Assembly: GCA_964522605.1 (NCBI GenBank) | Contig: CAZFWV010000075.1 | Coordinates: 1-23,658, forward strand | From: CAVZLD01 sp964522605 | GTDB lineage: Bacteria; Planctomycetota; Planctomycetia; Pirellulales; Pirellulaceae | Direction of reading: 5' to 3' | Length of the DNA stretch: 23,658 nucleotides | Shown here: piece by piece, positions 7,792 through 15,216 of the stretch | Layout: every line of letters begins with the position of its first letter | Position numbering within the stretch: position 1 is the stretch's first letter | Notes under the pieces: generated by a model | Database searches by the model: none | What the model saw: only the letters and a program-made list of their open reading frames with translations | What the model was told of the DNA's origin: nothing | Program-made: the position numbers and the translations under genes

Positions 7792-8796
7792 TCAGGCCGA
7801 ACGCGTCAACTGTTCGATCTCTTGCCGATAGGCTTCGCGCTGACGCTGCCACTGCATTGATTGCCGCTCGAATTCCGCCTCCAACCGGTCGAGCTCTCGC
7901 TCACGCTGGATTAATCGCGATGTGCGGGCCTCGATCTCGTCGTAGCGGCGATCGACCCACAATTGCAGCTCTCGTCGCTGGCAACGCAGCCGCTGCTGCT
8001 GCTCATTCAACTCCTGCCGCATGCGATGCAGCTCGTCCGTTCGCTGCGCCAACGACTCGTTGGCCAACCGGTAATGCTCCGCCAACCGGCTTCGCAACTC
8101 GTTCAGCCGTTCCGTCAACTCGTCCGAAGAGCAGGCGTGCACCAACTCGCCCCAGAGCTCTTCGGTTGCCAGCCGCAACTCTAACGCCTCACGGTGCATC
8201 TGCGTAATCTGCTCCTGGAGATGCTCCAGCTGTTGCTGCCGTGCCTCCAGCTTCGCTTCCTGCTGACGCAGCTCGGCGACCGGCCCGTCGTCGAGCGTGG
8301 GTCGTACCCGCGGCGAGCGGCCGAGGATGACCGACTCCGCATCGACCTTCGCCGGCCCCGTCTCGCCCGAACCGCCTACTTCCGTGGATGGGACCTCTTC
8401 CTCGAAGAACGGTTCTTCTTCGGACGGTGCCTGGAGCGCTTCGGTCAGCGTCGGACGGCGCAGCTCGATTCCCGGTGTTTCCACCGGACCTTTCGCCGTC
8501 TGCTGCTTCAGGCGATTCGAGCGGATTTCGTTTTCCAGCAGCGCCGTGCGGGCGTTCAACTCCGATTCACGTTGATCCAGATTCCGCTGCTTCTCGCGCA
8601 ACAGCCCGGCTAATTCCAACGCCTGGCGGCGCAATTGGAGCGCTGCCTGCTCCGAATCCTGACCGGCAATTGCCTCGAGAAGTTCCCTCGAAGGCAGACT
8701 GTTCGAGACGGGATTCTCAGGCGCATGGGCCGAATCAACCCGCGTCTGGGCTTCGGCGGCAGAAGCCTGATCGGTTGGCAAGGATGATTGCGCCAT
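7792..8796 (-). CDS. coiled-coil protein of unknown function
   Basis: 334-aa soluble protein with no signal peptide or membrane helix. Residues from about 50 to 115 and from about 180 to the end are Glu/Gln/Arg/Leu-rich with heptad-like spacing, so two long coiled coils are likely. They are separated by an acidic, Pro/Gly-rich linker (EEEPFFEEEVPSTEVGGSGE). Such proteins are often labelled chromosome-segregation-ATPase-like, but no Walker motif or hinge is present, so I assign no function. I chose the ATG at 8796 because the upstream part of the open frame (to 8934) is Arg/Cys-rich and does not look coding. The ribosome binding site (AAGGG about 11 nt upstream) is weak. Convergent with the Gly-rich gene, divergent from groES. 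Confidence 0.8.
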   Translation of the reverse strand: MAQSSLPTDQASAAEAQTRVDSAHAPENPVSNSLPSRELLEAIAGQDSEQAALQLRRQALELAGLLREKQRNLDQRESELNARTALLENEIRSNRLKQQTAKGPVETPGIELRRPTLTEALQAPSEEEPFFEEEVPSTEVGGSGETGPAKVDAESVILGRSPRVRPTLDDGPVAELRQQEAKLEARQQQLEHLQEQITQMHREALELRLATEELWGELVHACSSDELTERLNELRSRLAEHYRLANESLAQRTDELHRMRQELNEQQQRLRCQRRELQLWVDRRYDEIEARTSRLIQRERELDRLEAEFERQSMQWQRQREAYRQEIEQLTRSA

Positions 8797-9223
8797 CGCT
8801 TGGGGACCCTTTTTCTTTTTCTCTGCACTGCGAACGGTGAAAATGTTGTTCTCTCGGCAAGAAATCAAGCGACCAACGGAAGCGAACCGTACTCGGGTGC
8901 GGAAGCACCCCGTTGGGTTGCGATCCTGCCGCACTGCGAGACGACGGCGACCGCCTGGCCATTAGGACCGCTAAAGTCACCGCGTATTCCCCTATCGGCA
9001 AAATCTACCACCCGAGTTGAAGGGATCTGTGACCGCGGGGCGGCACGGATCGCACCACAGACCGCTGCCAGCTTGCTGCCGCATGAACAGCTTCCGCGGT
9101 CTTGAACGCCGAAACGGGGCGTGAGACAATCATCCACCTTACACAGTTCGTGTTCGAACTCAGCCAAGGGCAGGAATCGTTGGGTTGCTGTCGGCCTGGG
9201 TTCAGGGGAGCAATCAAGGCACC
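8797..9223. other. intergenic region between the coiled-coil gene and groES
   Basis: 427 bp. It holds a short GNRA-capped hairpin (GGGTGC 8895-8900, loop GGAA, GCACCC 8905-8910) and the candidate groES promoter at 9102-9130. I found no CIRCE-type operator (TTAGCACTC/GAGTGCTAA) and no convincing coding frame. Confidence 0.6.
9102..9130 (+). promoter_or_regulatory. candidate promoter for groES
   Basis: TTGAAC (9102-9107), 17-nt spacer, GACAAT (9125-9130), four of six matches in each box, about 94 nt ahead of the ATG at 9224. Confidence 0.35.
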
Positions 9224-9511
9224 ATGAAAGTTGAACCACTGGGTGATAAGGTCGTCGTCAGGCGACTCGAGGCAGAAGAGAAGACGGCCGGGGGCATTGT
9301 CCTACCCGATTCGGCGCGCGATAAGCCGCGCGAAGGTCGCGTGCTGTCGGTTGGAGATGGACGACTCCTCGCGGACGGGACTCGATCCCCCCATCAGGTC
9401 CAAGAAGGCGATCGCGTACTCTTCAGCAGCTACGCGGGATCGGAAGTGATCGTCGACGACGAAGAGCTGCTGATCATGAGCGAGGATGACATCCTGGCGA
9501 TTCTCGATTAG
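9224..9511 (+). CDS. groES: co-chaperonin GroES (Hsp10)
   Basis: 95-aa subunit of the heptameric lid for the GroEL folding chamber, cytoplasmic. The sequence follows the family from start to end: VEPLGDKVVVRRLEAEEKTAGGIVLP (mobile loop carrying the hydrophobic IVL that contacts GroEL), a GRVLSVGDG turn, GDRVLFSSYAGSEV and the C-terminal DDILAILD strand. The start at 9224 gives the usual length; the frame extends 13 codons upstream without homology. AAGG lies 4 nt and GGGGAG 13 nt upstream. No groEL follows; the next gene is an exported toroid protein. The partner chaperonin must be elsewhere, and this may be one of several groES copies. Confidence 0.96.
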   Translation: MKVEPLGDKVVVRRLEAEEKTAGGIVLPDSARDKPREGRVLSVGDGRLLADGTRSPHQVQEGDRVLFSSYAGSEVIVDDEELLIMSEDDILAILD

Positions 9512-9591
9512 CGACCCGATTCGTACGAGCCGGTGCCTAGCCGCCCGAAATCGACGTGCGGTCGGTCCGCTGTGCGGCACCGCGGGAGGCC

Positions 9592-9597
9592 TATAAT
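9592..9597 (+). promoter_or_regulatory. candidate -10 box upstream of the toroid protein gene
   Basis: Perfect TATAAT in an otherwise G+C-rich gap between groES and the next gene. No good -35 box at 16-18 nt upstream. The leader would be about 135 nt and contains a 6-bp hairpin (CTCGCG 9687-9692, loop AATG, CGCGAG 9697-9702). Confidence 0.4.
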
Positions 9598-9738
9598 TAG
9601 TTACTTGGCCTTCGGCATGCGCCCGACCCTGGTGATTATGTTCGTCTGTTCGCCATTTCCCGAGTCAGATTCAAAAGCAGGCATCGCTCGCGAATGCGCG
9701 AGTCGGAATACTGCATTGCATAGGAGTACCAGACCATC

Positions 9739-10851
9739 ATGAAACGATTGATCCTGATTATTCTCGTCGCGATCTGTGCGGCTCCCGGGCTGCGGGCCCA
9801 GGAACAAGCTCGTGAAGCCTCCGTTGACGCCAGCCAGGTGGTATCGCGCGGGATCGAATTCCTGCGTTCGCGTCAGGCGGAAGATGGATCCTACAGTCGC
9901 GAGGCGGGACCGGGGGTCACGGCGTTGATTACTACGGCTCTGCTTCGGCATGGGCGGTCCCCGAGCGATCCACTCGTCGCCCGCAGCCTGCAGTATCTGG
10001 AGAGTTGCATCCAGCCGACGGGAGGCATTCATCAGATCGACTCGATGTATCGTAACTATGAAACGTGCCTGGCGATCCTCTGCTTTTCCGAAGCGAATCA
10101 AGATGGTCGCTACAACGATGTCATTCGTCGGGCGGACGCATTCGTGACCTCGATTCAGTGGGACGAAACGGAAGGGACGGATCGGTCAGACACGGCATAC
10201 GGAGGCGCGGGCTATGGGAGTCACAAACGTCCCGACTTATCGAACACCGCTTTTCTGATCGACGCCTTGCGGGCCGCGGGTGAAAGTCCGGACAGCGAAG
10301 CGATCCAGCGGGCATTGATCTTTGTTTCGCGATGTCAGAATCTCGAGTCGCCGCACAATACGACGCCCTTCAGCACGAAAGTGGGCGACGGAGGGTTCTA
10401 CTACACGATCGCTGCAGGAGGCTCCAGTCAGGCGGGCGAAACCTCGAATGGTGGACTACGCAGCTACGGTTCCATGACCTACGCCGGACTGAAGAGCATG
10501 TTGTATGCGGGCGTCGGTCCAGACGATCCGCGGGTCAAGGCGGCCGTGGAGTGGATTCGCCGCTTCTACGACCTCGAGGCGAATCCGGGCATGGGTGATG
10601 CAGGACTCTACTACTACTATCACACCTTTGCCAAAGCGCTTGCCGCCTTGGGTGAGGATCAGTTCGTGGACGACGCCGGTCAGATGCACGATTGGCGGAA
10701 GGAATTGGTCGCGGAACTGGCTCGCCGCCAACAGCCGGACGGTTCCTGGGTCAACCAGGGCAACGACCGCTGGCTGGAGGGCAACCCGGATCTGGTAACC
10801 GGGTACGCGCTCTTGGCGCTTTCCTATGTGACCCCGGGTGCTCGCTTCTAA
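9739..10851 (+). CDS. exported prenyltransferase/squalene-oxidase repeat protein (alpha/alpha-toroid)
   Basis: 370-aa protein with a signal peptide (MKRLILIILVAICAAPGLRA, probable cut before QEQ). The mature part carries the helical-repeat signatures of the terpenoid-cyclase/prenyltransferase fold: VSRGIEFLRSRQAEDGSY, a central VGDGGFYYT, a GLRSYGSMTYAGLKSM block, and ELARRQQPDGSWVN near the C terminus. The DXDD acid motif of squalene-hopene cyclase is absent and the protein is exported, so a cyclase role is unlikely. Proteins of this kind are common in planctomycetes and their role is unknown; a binding or scaffold role outside the cytoplasm is possible. AGGAGT lies about 11 nt before the ATG. 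The next gene follows 76 nt downstream. Confidence 0.9.
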   Translation: MKRLILIILVAICAAPGLRAQEQAREASVDASQVVSRGIEFLRSRQAEDGSYSREAGPGVTALITTALLRHGRSPSDPLVARSLQYLESCIQPTGGIHQIDSMYRNYETCLAILCFSEANQDGRYNDVIRRADAFVTSIQWDETEGTDRSDTAYGGAGYGSHKRPDLSNTAFLIDALRAAGESPDSEAIQRALIFVSRCQNLESPHNTTPFSTKVGDGGFYYTIAAGGSSQAGETSNGGLRSYGSMTYAGLKSMLYAGVGPDDPRVKAAVEWIRRFYDLEANPGMGDAGLYYYYHTFAKALAALGEDQFVDDAGQMHDWRKELVAELARRQQPDGSWVNQGNDRWLEGNPDLVTGYALLALSYVTPGARF

Positions 10852-10927
10852 GATTGTACGGACTATACTGGCCGACAAGGCCACCGACACGTCTCGATCA
10901 ATCTGTTCACAAGCGTTTCCCGGTCGC

Positions 10928-11806
10928 ATGGCAAAATACGTTGTACGCTACGGAGCAATGCGAGCACTCGCGGTGCTCTCGATGCGGGGGAATGACAAGT
11001 TGTCCCGCGGAGCGAAGGTCATCGCGCGCACCGACCGCGGTCTGGAAGCGGGCGAAGTCCTCTGTCCGGTCACCGAGGATGCACTGGAACAGATGGAGGA
11101 TGCGACACAGGGGCAAGTCCTGCGGCAGATGACTGCCGACGATTTCAACGAATGGTCCCACATTCTGGCCCAAACGCGTCAGGAATTTGAGACTTGCCAG
11201 CGATACGTCGCCGAACTGGGCCTGCAGATGCAACTGGTGGACGTCGAGCGACTGTTCGGCGGGGAACGGCTGATCGTTTACTACCTGTCAGAAGACCGGG
11301 TGGACTTCCGCGAACTGGTGCGCAAACTGGCTTCGGAATTCCAGACACGGATCGAGATGCGTCAGATCGGGGTGCGCGACGAAGCCAAGCTGCTCGCGGA
11401 CTACGGAGATTGTGGTAAACCCGTTTGCTGTAACACGCACCTGTCATCGATGCCCCCCGTTTCGATGAAGATGGCGAAATTGCAGAAGGCCACTCTGGAC
11501 CCCACGAAGATCTCCGGACGCTGCGGACGGCTCAAATGCTGTCTGCGCTATGAGTTTGACACGTATGTCGAATTGCAGCGAGAGCTTCCGCCCGCCGGCT
11601 GCGACGTAATCACGAACAATGGACGGGCACGCGTGTTAAGTCAGTCCATTCTGACTCAACAACTGCTCGTGGAAACGGAAGACCACCGCCGCCTGATGAT
11701 CAATGCCTCCGAGGTTCTGAGTGTTTTGCGGCGCGAGGGGACGCGGAAAGAGCCGCGCAGCCGCAACGCGCGACGGACGAAACCCGATGAGGGATCGCCC
11801 CAGTGA
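10928..11806 (+). CDS. PSP1-domain protein (RicT/YaaT-like)
   Basis: 292-aa cytoplasmic protein. The N-terminal half is the PSP1 domain (YVVRYGAMRALAVLS, then RGLEAGEVLCPV). The second half has the Cys pattern typical of RicT/YaaT: GDCGKPVCCNTH near residues 160-171 and GRCGRLKCCLRYE near 198-210. In Bacillus subtilis RicT works with RicA and RicF, a complex that carries iron-sulfur clusters and affects RNase Y-dependent mRNA processing; whether that applies here is inference, as RicA and RicF are not in the window. The ATG at 10928 begins at the conserved MAKYVVRYG. The frame is open from 10838, inside the previous gene, so a longer start is less likely. A TATACT at 10864-10869 could be a -10 box. 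The C-terminal tail is Arg/Lys-rich. Confidence 0.92.
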   Translation: MAKYVVRYGAMRALAVLSMRGNDKLSRGAKVIARTDRGLEAGEVLCPVTEDALEQMEDATQGQVLRQMTADDFNEWSHILAQTRQEFETCQRYVAELGLQMQLVDVERLFGGERLIVYYLSEDRVDFRELVRKLASEFQTRIEMRQIGVRDEAKLLADYGDCGKPVCCNTHLSSMPPVSMKMAKLQKATLDPTKISGRCGRLKCCLRYEFDTYVELQRELPPAGCDVITNNGRARVLSQSILTQQLLVETEDHRRLMINASEVLSVLRREGTRKEPRSRNARRTKPDEGSPQ

Positions 11807-12312
11807 ATCCCCTCCAAATCTCGACGGACGGGGACGGGCAGACGAAATCACCGAACGACAAAGACCTTTCGACCATGTCGCAGACGCATCCCTTTCAACA
11901 GGTTCTGGAACAAGATCCGCGTTACTCCCTGGAGGCTTACGAGTTCGTCTGCGATGCGCTCTCTTACGCCCGCGAGGTCCTCGGATATGGATCGCTGGAA
12001 CCGGTCGAGGGCGAACAGAAACCACGGAAGGAGCGCCACCTGACCGGGCAGCAGTTGTGCGAAGCGAGTCGCCGCATGGCGATCGAACGGTATGGCATGA
12101 TGGCCAAGGCGGTACTCAACAGCTGGGGCGTTCACTCGACCGGTGATCTCGGCGAGATCGTGTACAACCTGATCAGCGCCGAACAGATGAGCAAATCGGC
12201 GCGCGACCGTCGTGAAGATTTCGACGACGTGTTCGATTTCCAAAAAGCGTTTCTGGACGACTTTGATTTCTCACTCGCGCCAGCTCGTCGCAAGCCCTTG
12301 CCGGAGGAATGA
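11803..12312 (+). CDS. Minf_1886 family protein of unknown function
   Basis: 169-aa protein of the family shared by Planctomycetes and Verrucomicrobia and named after Minf_1886. Recognisable parts are DPRYSLEAYEFVCDALSYA near residues 38-56, then RHLTGQQLCEASRRMAIERYGMMAKAVLNSWGV and GDLGEIVYNLISAEQMSKSA; the last part is acidic (EDFDDVFDFQKAFLDDFDF). The GTG at 11803 overlaps the stop codon of the PSP1 gene (GTGA) with GAGGGA upstream, which suggests coupled translation. The ATG at 11875 (145 aa, MSQTHPF) is the alternative and lies closer to where homology begins. The function is unknown. Pairing with a PSP1 protein may point to RNA or ribosome-related work, which is inference. Confidence 0.88.
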   Translation: MNPLQISTDGDGQTKSPNDKDLSTMSQTHPFQQVLEQDPRYSLEAYEFVCDALSYAREVLGYGSLEPVEGEQKPRKERHLTGQQLCEASRRMAIERYGMMAKAVLNSWGVHSTGDLGEIVYNLISAEQMSKSARDRREDFDDVFDFQKAFLDDFDFSLAPARRKPLPEE

Positions 12313-12315
12313 CCG

Positions 12316-12501
12316 ATGGGGCGGCGGCAAACACCGCATCCGAGTCGCAGCGCACCGGACTCCCCGAACGCATCTACCGCTCCAGCGAGCATCGAATGGA
12401 CCCGCTGGCGTCCCCGACCAAAGCGGATTCTCCTCGGCCTGTCCTGGATCCTCATGATCGCCTGGGCAGGCTTCCTGGTCGCAATGATCACCCTCAAATG
12501 A
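12316..12501 (+). CDS. small single-pass membrane protein
   Basis: 61-aa product with a Pro/Ser/Arg-rich N terminus and one hydrophobic helix near the C terminus (RILLGLSWILMIAWAGFLVAMITLK, about residues 38-60). It starts 3 nt after the Minf_1886 stop codon with GGAGGA at 12303-12308 and 7 nt spacing, which is strong support for translation. Arg/Lys residues just before the helix predict the N terminus on the cytoplasmic side. Two overlapping frames in the same stretch have no comparable start signal. The family is not recognised; it is probably co-expressed with the PSP1 and Minf_1886 genes. Confidence 0.65.
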   Translation: MGRRQTPHPSRSAPDSPNASTAPASIEWTRWRPRPKRILLGLSWILMIAWAGFLVAMITLK

Positions 12502-12529
12502 TGCCGCTTCAAAAAACGCGACTTGGACC

Positions 12530-12856
12530 TCAGGCTTTCGCCGCGTCCAGCGCTTCCTGAAGCCGGGCTTTCGGTTGAACGCCGACAAACCGAGCCGCTT
12601 CTTCCCCGCCCTTGAAGACGATCAGCGTTGGAATGCTCATAACGTTGAGCTGTTGCGCGGTCTGCGGGTTGTCATCGATATTGACCTTCAGCACCTTCGC
12701 AGACCCTGCGTTTTCATCCGCAAGCTCCTCGATCACCGGCGTGATCTGACGACACGGCCCGCACCATGGAGCCCAGAAGTCGACCAGAACGGGCTGCCCC
12801 GACTTCAAAACTTCCTGCTCAAAATTCGCATCGCTCAGTTCCGCAACTTTTCCCAT
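12530..12856 (-). CDS. trxA: thioredoxin
   Basis: 108-aa cytoplasmic thiol-disulfide oxidoreductase that keeps proteins reduced, recycled by thioredoxin reductase. The active site WCGPC is at residues 31-35 inside VLVDFWAPWCGPC; the buried Asp of LVDF and the cis-Pro of MSIPT (residue ~76) are present, as is the terminal GVQPKARLQEAL helix. Length and order are standard. The start ATG at 12856 gives MGKVAEL, with no close ribosome binding site (GCGGAG about 13 nt upstream). It has its own consensus promoter and converges with the small membrane protein gene, 28 bp apart. Confidence 0.97.
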   Translation of the reverse strand: MGKVAELSDANFEQEVLKSGQPVLVDFWAPWCGPCRQITPVIEELADENAGSAKVLKVNIDDNPQTAQQLNVMSIPTLIVFKGGEEAARFVGVQPKARLQEALDAAKA

Positions 12857-12958
12857 GACTTTTTTTCGACTCCGCTTCCGGGGAACCCAAACTCACGGAC
12901 GGAAACCGTCCCAATCGGTTCTGCGTCAAAAATGACAAGAATTTTTCACGTGCCCCGA

Positions 12959-12986
12959 ATTATAGGACCGCGCCCCCAACCGTCAA
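12959..12986 (-). promoter_or_regulatory. sigma70-type promoter of trxA
   Basis: On the minus strand TTGACG (plus 12981-12986), a 16-nt spacer and a perfect TATAAT (plus 12959-12964). This is the best promoter match I see in the window. It predicts a leader of about 95 nt before the trxA ATG. Confidence 0.75.
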
Positions 12987-13035
12987 CTAAGCTGGGGGAA
13001 GCCGAATCACGGAATCAACGGAGGAGAACCGATCG

Positions 13036-14085
13036 ATGACCAGAGACCACGAATCGTTTCGCTGCTTCTGGGTCTCGCCCGGGCAGTCGGGGGATGTTAC
13101 CACCGAGATCGGCCAGCTGCGAATGGACCAACTGCCCGCAGGAGACGTCGTCGTCCGGGTCGCTTGGTCCTCACTCAATTACAAGGACGCGATGGCGGCG
13201 ACCGGTCATCCGGGCGTCGCGGGTCGCCTGCCACACGTTCCCGGAATTGACGCGGCCGGCACGATCGTCGAAAGCCAATCTCCAGCGCATCCGGTCGGTC
13301 TACGTGTGATCGTCACCGGATACGAACTCGGAGCAGGTCATTGGGGTGGCTGGAGCGAGTACATCCGTGTTCCGTCCGATTGGATCGTTCCGTTGCCGCC
13401 GGGCCTGACTCTCCAACAAGCGATGATGTACGGCACGGCCGGTTTCACCGCGGCTCAATGCGTTCAGCAGTTGATCGCCCACGGCATCACGCCCGGCAGC
13501 GGGCCGGTGGTTGTCACGGGAGCGACCGGGGGCGTCGGTTGTCTGGCGGTCAAGTTGCTCGCCCAACTCGGCTATTCGGTCACCGCAAGTACGGGCAAGG
13601 CAGAGGCAACTGCATGGCTGCACGAGCTGGGCGCGACGGAAGTCGTATCCCGAGAACGACTCCAATCCAGTTCCACGCGACCGCTGCTGCCAGGGCATTG
13701 GGCGGGCGCGGTCGATACCGTGGGCGGCGAAACCCTGGCCACGCTGATCCGCGAAATGAAACCCCACGGGTGTGTCACCGCCTGTGGACTGGTCGGGGGC
13801 ATTGCGCTCAATACAACCGTTTACCCGTTCATTCTGCGGGGAGTAACGCTGGCGGGAATCACCGCCTCGCTCTGCCCGATGCCCCGACGCCAGGAACTCT
13901 GGAGCCAGCTGGCCGGACCTTGGGCGATCGAGGACCTAGCCGAGATCACGACGACGGTGGACTTGTCGGAACTTTCGGCTTGGATCGATCGGATTCTCTC
14001 GGGTCAGGTGCAGGGGCGAGTCGTTGTCCGGGTTGCCGGCGATTCGGACCAAGCGATTCCAGGTCATCCATCACCTCATGCTTGA
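13036..14085 (+). CDS. YhdH/YhfP-type quinone oxidoreductase (acrylyl-CoA reductase-like)
   Basis: 349-aa zinc-independent medium-chain dehydrogenase/reductase. The N-terminal catalytic domain has SSLNYKDAMAATGHPGVAG and LPHVPGIDAAGTI, the signature of the YhdH/AcuI branch. The NADPH-binding Rossmann motif VTGATGGVG is at about residues 160-168, followed by AVDTVGGETLATLI and GLVGGIALNTTVYPFILRGVTLAGI. Family members reduce acrylyl-CoA or small quinones; which substrate applies here is not visible. A good ribosome binding site (GGAGGAG, about 10 nt upstream) supports the ATG at 13036. The C-terminal tail (about 12 residues) is polar and likely disordered. Divergent from trxA across a 179-bp gap. 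Confidence 0.93.
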   Translation: MTRDHESFRCFWVSPGQSGDVTTEIGQLRMDQLPAGDVVVRVAWSSLNYKDAMAATGHPGVAGRLPHVPGIDAAGTIVESQSPAHPVGLRVIVTGYELGAGHWGGWSEYIRVPSDWIVPLPPGLTLQQAMMYGTAGFTAAQCVQQLIAHGITPGSGPVVVTGATGGVGCLAVKLLAQLGYSVTASTGKAEATAWLHELGATEVVSRERLQSSSTRPLLPGHWAGAVDTVGGETLATLIREMKPHGCVTACGLVGGIALNTTVYPFILRGVTLAGITASLCPMPRRQELWSQLAGPWAIEDLAEITTTVDLSELSAWIDRILSGQVQGRVVVRVAGDSDQAIPGHPSPHA

Positions 14086-14198
14086 CCGACAATCAGCGTA
14101 AGACGAGAGAAGAGGATCGGCTCCATCGAGTTTCCACGCTCCACCAATTGGGAGAACACGGCCCGATCCTGGCGCCAACGAACCAAGGGAAAACGAAA

Positions 14199-14504
14199 GT
14201 GTCTGGCAAATCCCGGCGATCTCGAAAACGTTCCTCCGCCCCGTCTGCGACGACTCCTCCGACGCCCAATCGGTCGCCCACCGACGCCCCTGCTGCAGGA
14301 GTGGAAGCTTCGCCGAGCCGGGCACAATCCGACGAGAATACCGACGAGCTGTTTGCCCGAACCAGTGGCGAGTTGGTCCGTTTCGCGAGAGAGAAGCGAC
14401 GTGCCCAGCGGCATTGGCAGCGTCCCGCGATGGTGATTGGATTCGTGACCGTCGCCCTTTTGGCGGGCCTGTTACTCTGTTGGATGGGCCTCGGACAGCA
14501 ATAA
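14199..14504 (+). CDS. small basic protein with C-terminal membrane anchor
   Basis: Starts at a GTG (14199) with AAGGGA about 10 nt upstream and codes 101 aa. The N-terminal two thirds are Ser/Arg/Pro/Thr-rich, then comes a charged stretch (ELVRFAREKRRAQRHWQRP) and one hydrophobic helix (MVIGFVTVALLAGLLLCWMGL) at the very C terminus, so a tail-anchored membrane protein is likely. The frame is open far upstream, but that part is antisense-like shadow of the reductase gene in another frame. Similar in design to the 61-aa protein at 12316. No family recognised. Supported by start signal and hydrophobic helix only. Confidence 0.5.
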   Translation: MSGKSRRSRKRSSAPSATTPPTPNRSPTDAPAAGVEASPSRAQSDENTDELFARTSGELVRFAREKRRAQRHWQRPAMVIGFVTVALLAGLLLCWMGLGQQ

Positions 14505-14636
14505 TTGTGAGTGCCGTCACCGCCGGCGGTGGCAAGGCCGCGCTGGGGTGACGCGATCGGATGCACCCCCATAAATTTCGAGAATTTCGTTCGTCGCCAC
14601 GATTTGTGATTCTCCATCACCTGTCAGGAGTCTTTG

Positions 14637-15113
14637 GTGGGACTGATCCTTCTGTTTTTGTTTGTGGCGTTGCCGCTCACCGAGCTCTATCTGCTGCTGC
14701 AGTTGGCAGAGTGGACCTCGGGTGGATTCACGTTCCTACTGGTCCTGGTGACAGGTGTCGTCGGTGCGGCGTTGGCCCGACACCAGGGCTGGGGAGTCAT
14801 CACACGCATTCGCCAAGAAATGAACTATGGTCAGCTGCCCACCTCCAGTCTCGTCGACGCGGTGATGATCTTCGTTGCCGGAGCCCTGCTCGTAACACCG
14901 GGCATCCTGACCGATCTGTTCGGTTTTTCGCTTCTGTTTCCCCCCTGCCGACGCCTCTATCGCCACGCATTGCTGCAATGGTCGCGTCGGCATCTCCACT
15001 GGGAGAGTTTTCCTGAGGCGGCGGATTTTCCCGGCGCGGAACAGCGGGAGAGAGATCGTGTGGTCGATTCCCATGTGGTTTCGCGAACCGTGACCGATCG
15101 TCCGGAGCGTTGA
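14637..15113 (+). CDS. fxsA: FxsA family membrane protein
   Basis: 158-aa inner-membrane protein. The family signature is clear: VGLILLFLFVALPLTELYLLLQL, a second membrane helix (FTFLLVLVTGVVGAALARHQGW), then GQLPTSSLVDAVMIFVAGALLVTPGILTD and FGFSLLFPPCR. In E. coli FxsA eases exclusion of phage T7 by F plasmids; its normal role is not known. I chose the GTG at 14637 because AGGAG lies 6 nt upstream; a TTG at 14634 would be too close to that site. The C-terminal 40 residues are charged and cytoplasmic. Confidence 0.93.
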   Translation: MGLILLFLFVALPLTELYLLLQLAEWTSGGFTFLLVLVTGVVGAALARHQGWGVITRIRQEMNYGQLPTSSLVDAVMIFVAGALLVTPGILTDLFGFSLLFPPCRRLYRHALLQWSRRHLHWESFPEAADFPGAEQRERDRVVDSHVVSRTVTDRPER

Positions 15114-15180
15114 CGCGGAAGAAGAACGCGTCGCAGCGCAACTTCGCAGTTCCGATATCCCGCGCTTGGCGTCGTTGCTT

Positions 15181-15186
15181 TACAAT
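15181..15186 (+). promoter_or_regulatory. candidate -10 box for the M28 peptidase gene
   Basis: TACAAT (five of six) preceded by TT, 31 nt before the ATG at 15217. No convincing -35 box. Confidence 0.3.
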
Positions 15187-15216
15187 ACCGAAACCACAAG
15201 CGCTCCCCGGATCATC

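Noticed and set aside
7792..8796. SMC/RecN-type ATPase
   Set aside because: Coiled coils only; there is no Walker A or B motif and no hinge.
9131..9165. CIRCE-like operator ahead of groES (GTTCG/CGAAC)
   Set aside because: The arms are only 5 nt and do not match the CIRCE consensus.
9739..10851. Squalene-hopene cyclase
   Set aside because: Signal peptide present, DXDD absent and the protein is about half the usual cyclase length.
13341..14198. Upstream part of a 387-aa frame ending at 14504
   Set aside because: Lies in another frame of the reductase gene and looks non-coding; only the last 101 codons have a start signal and a membrane helix.
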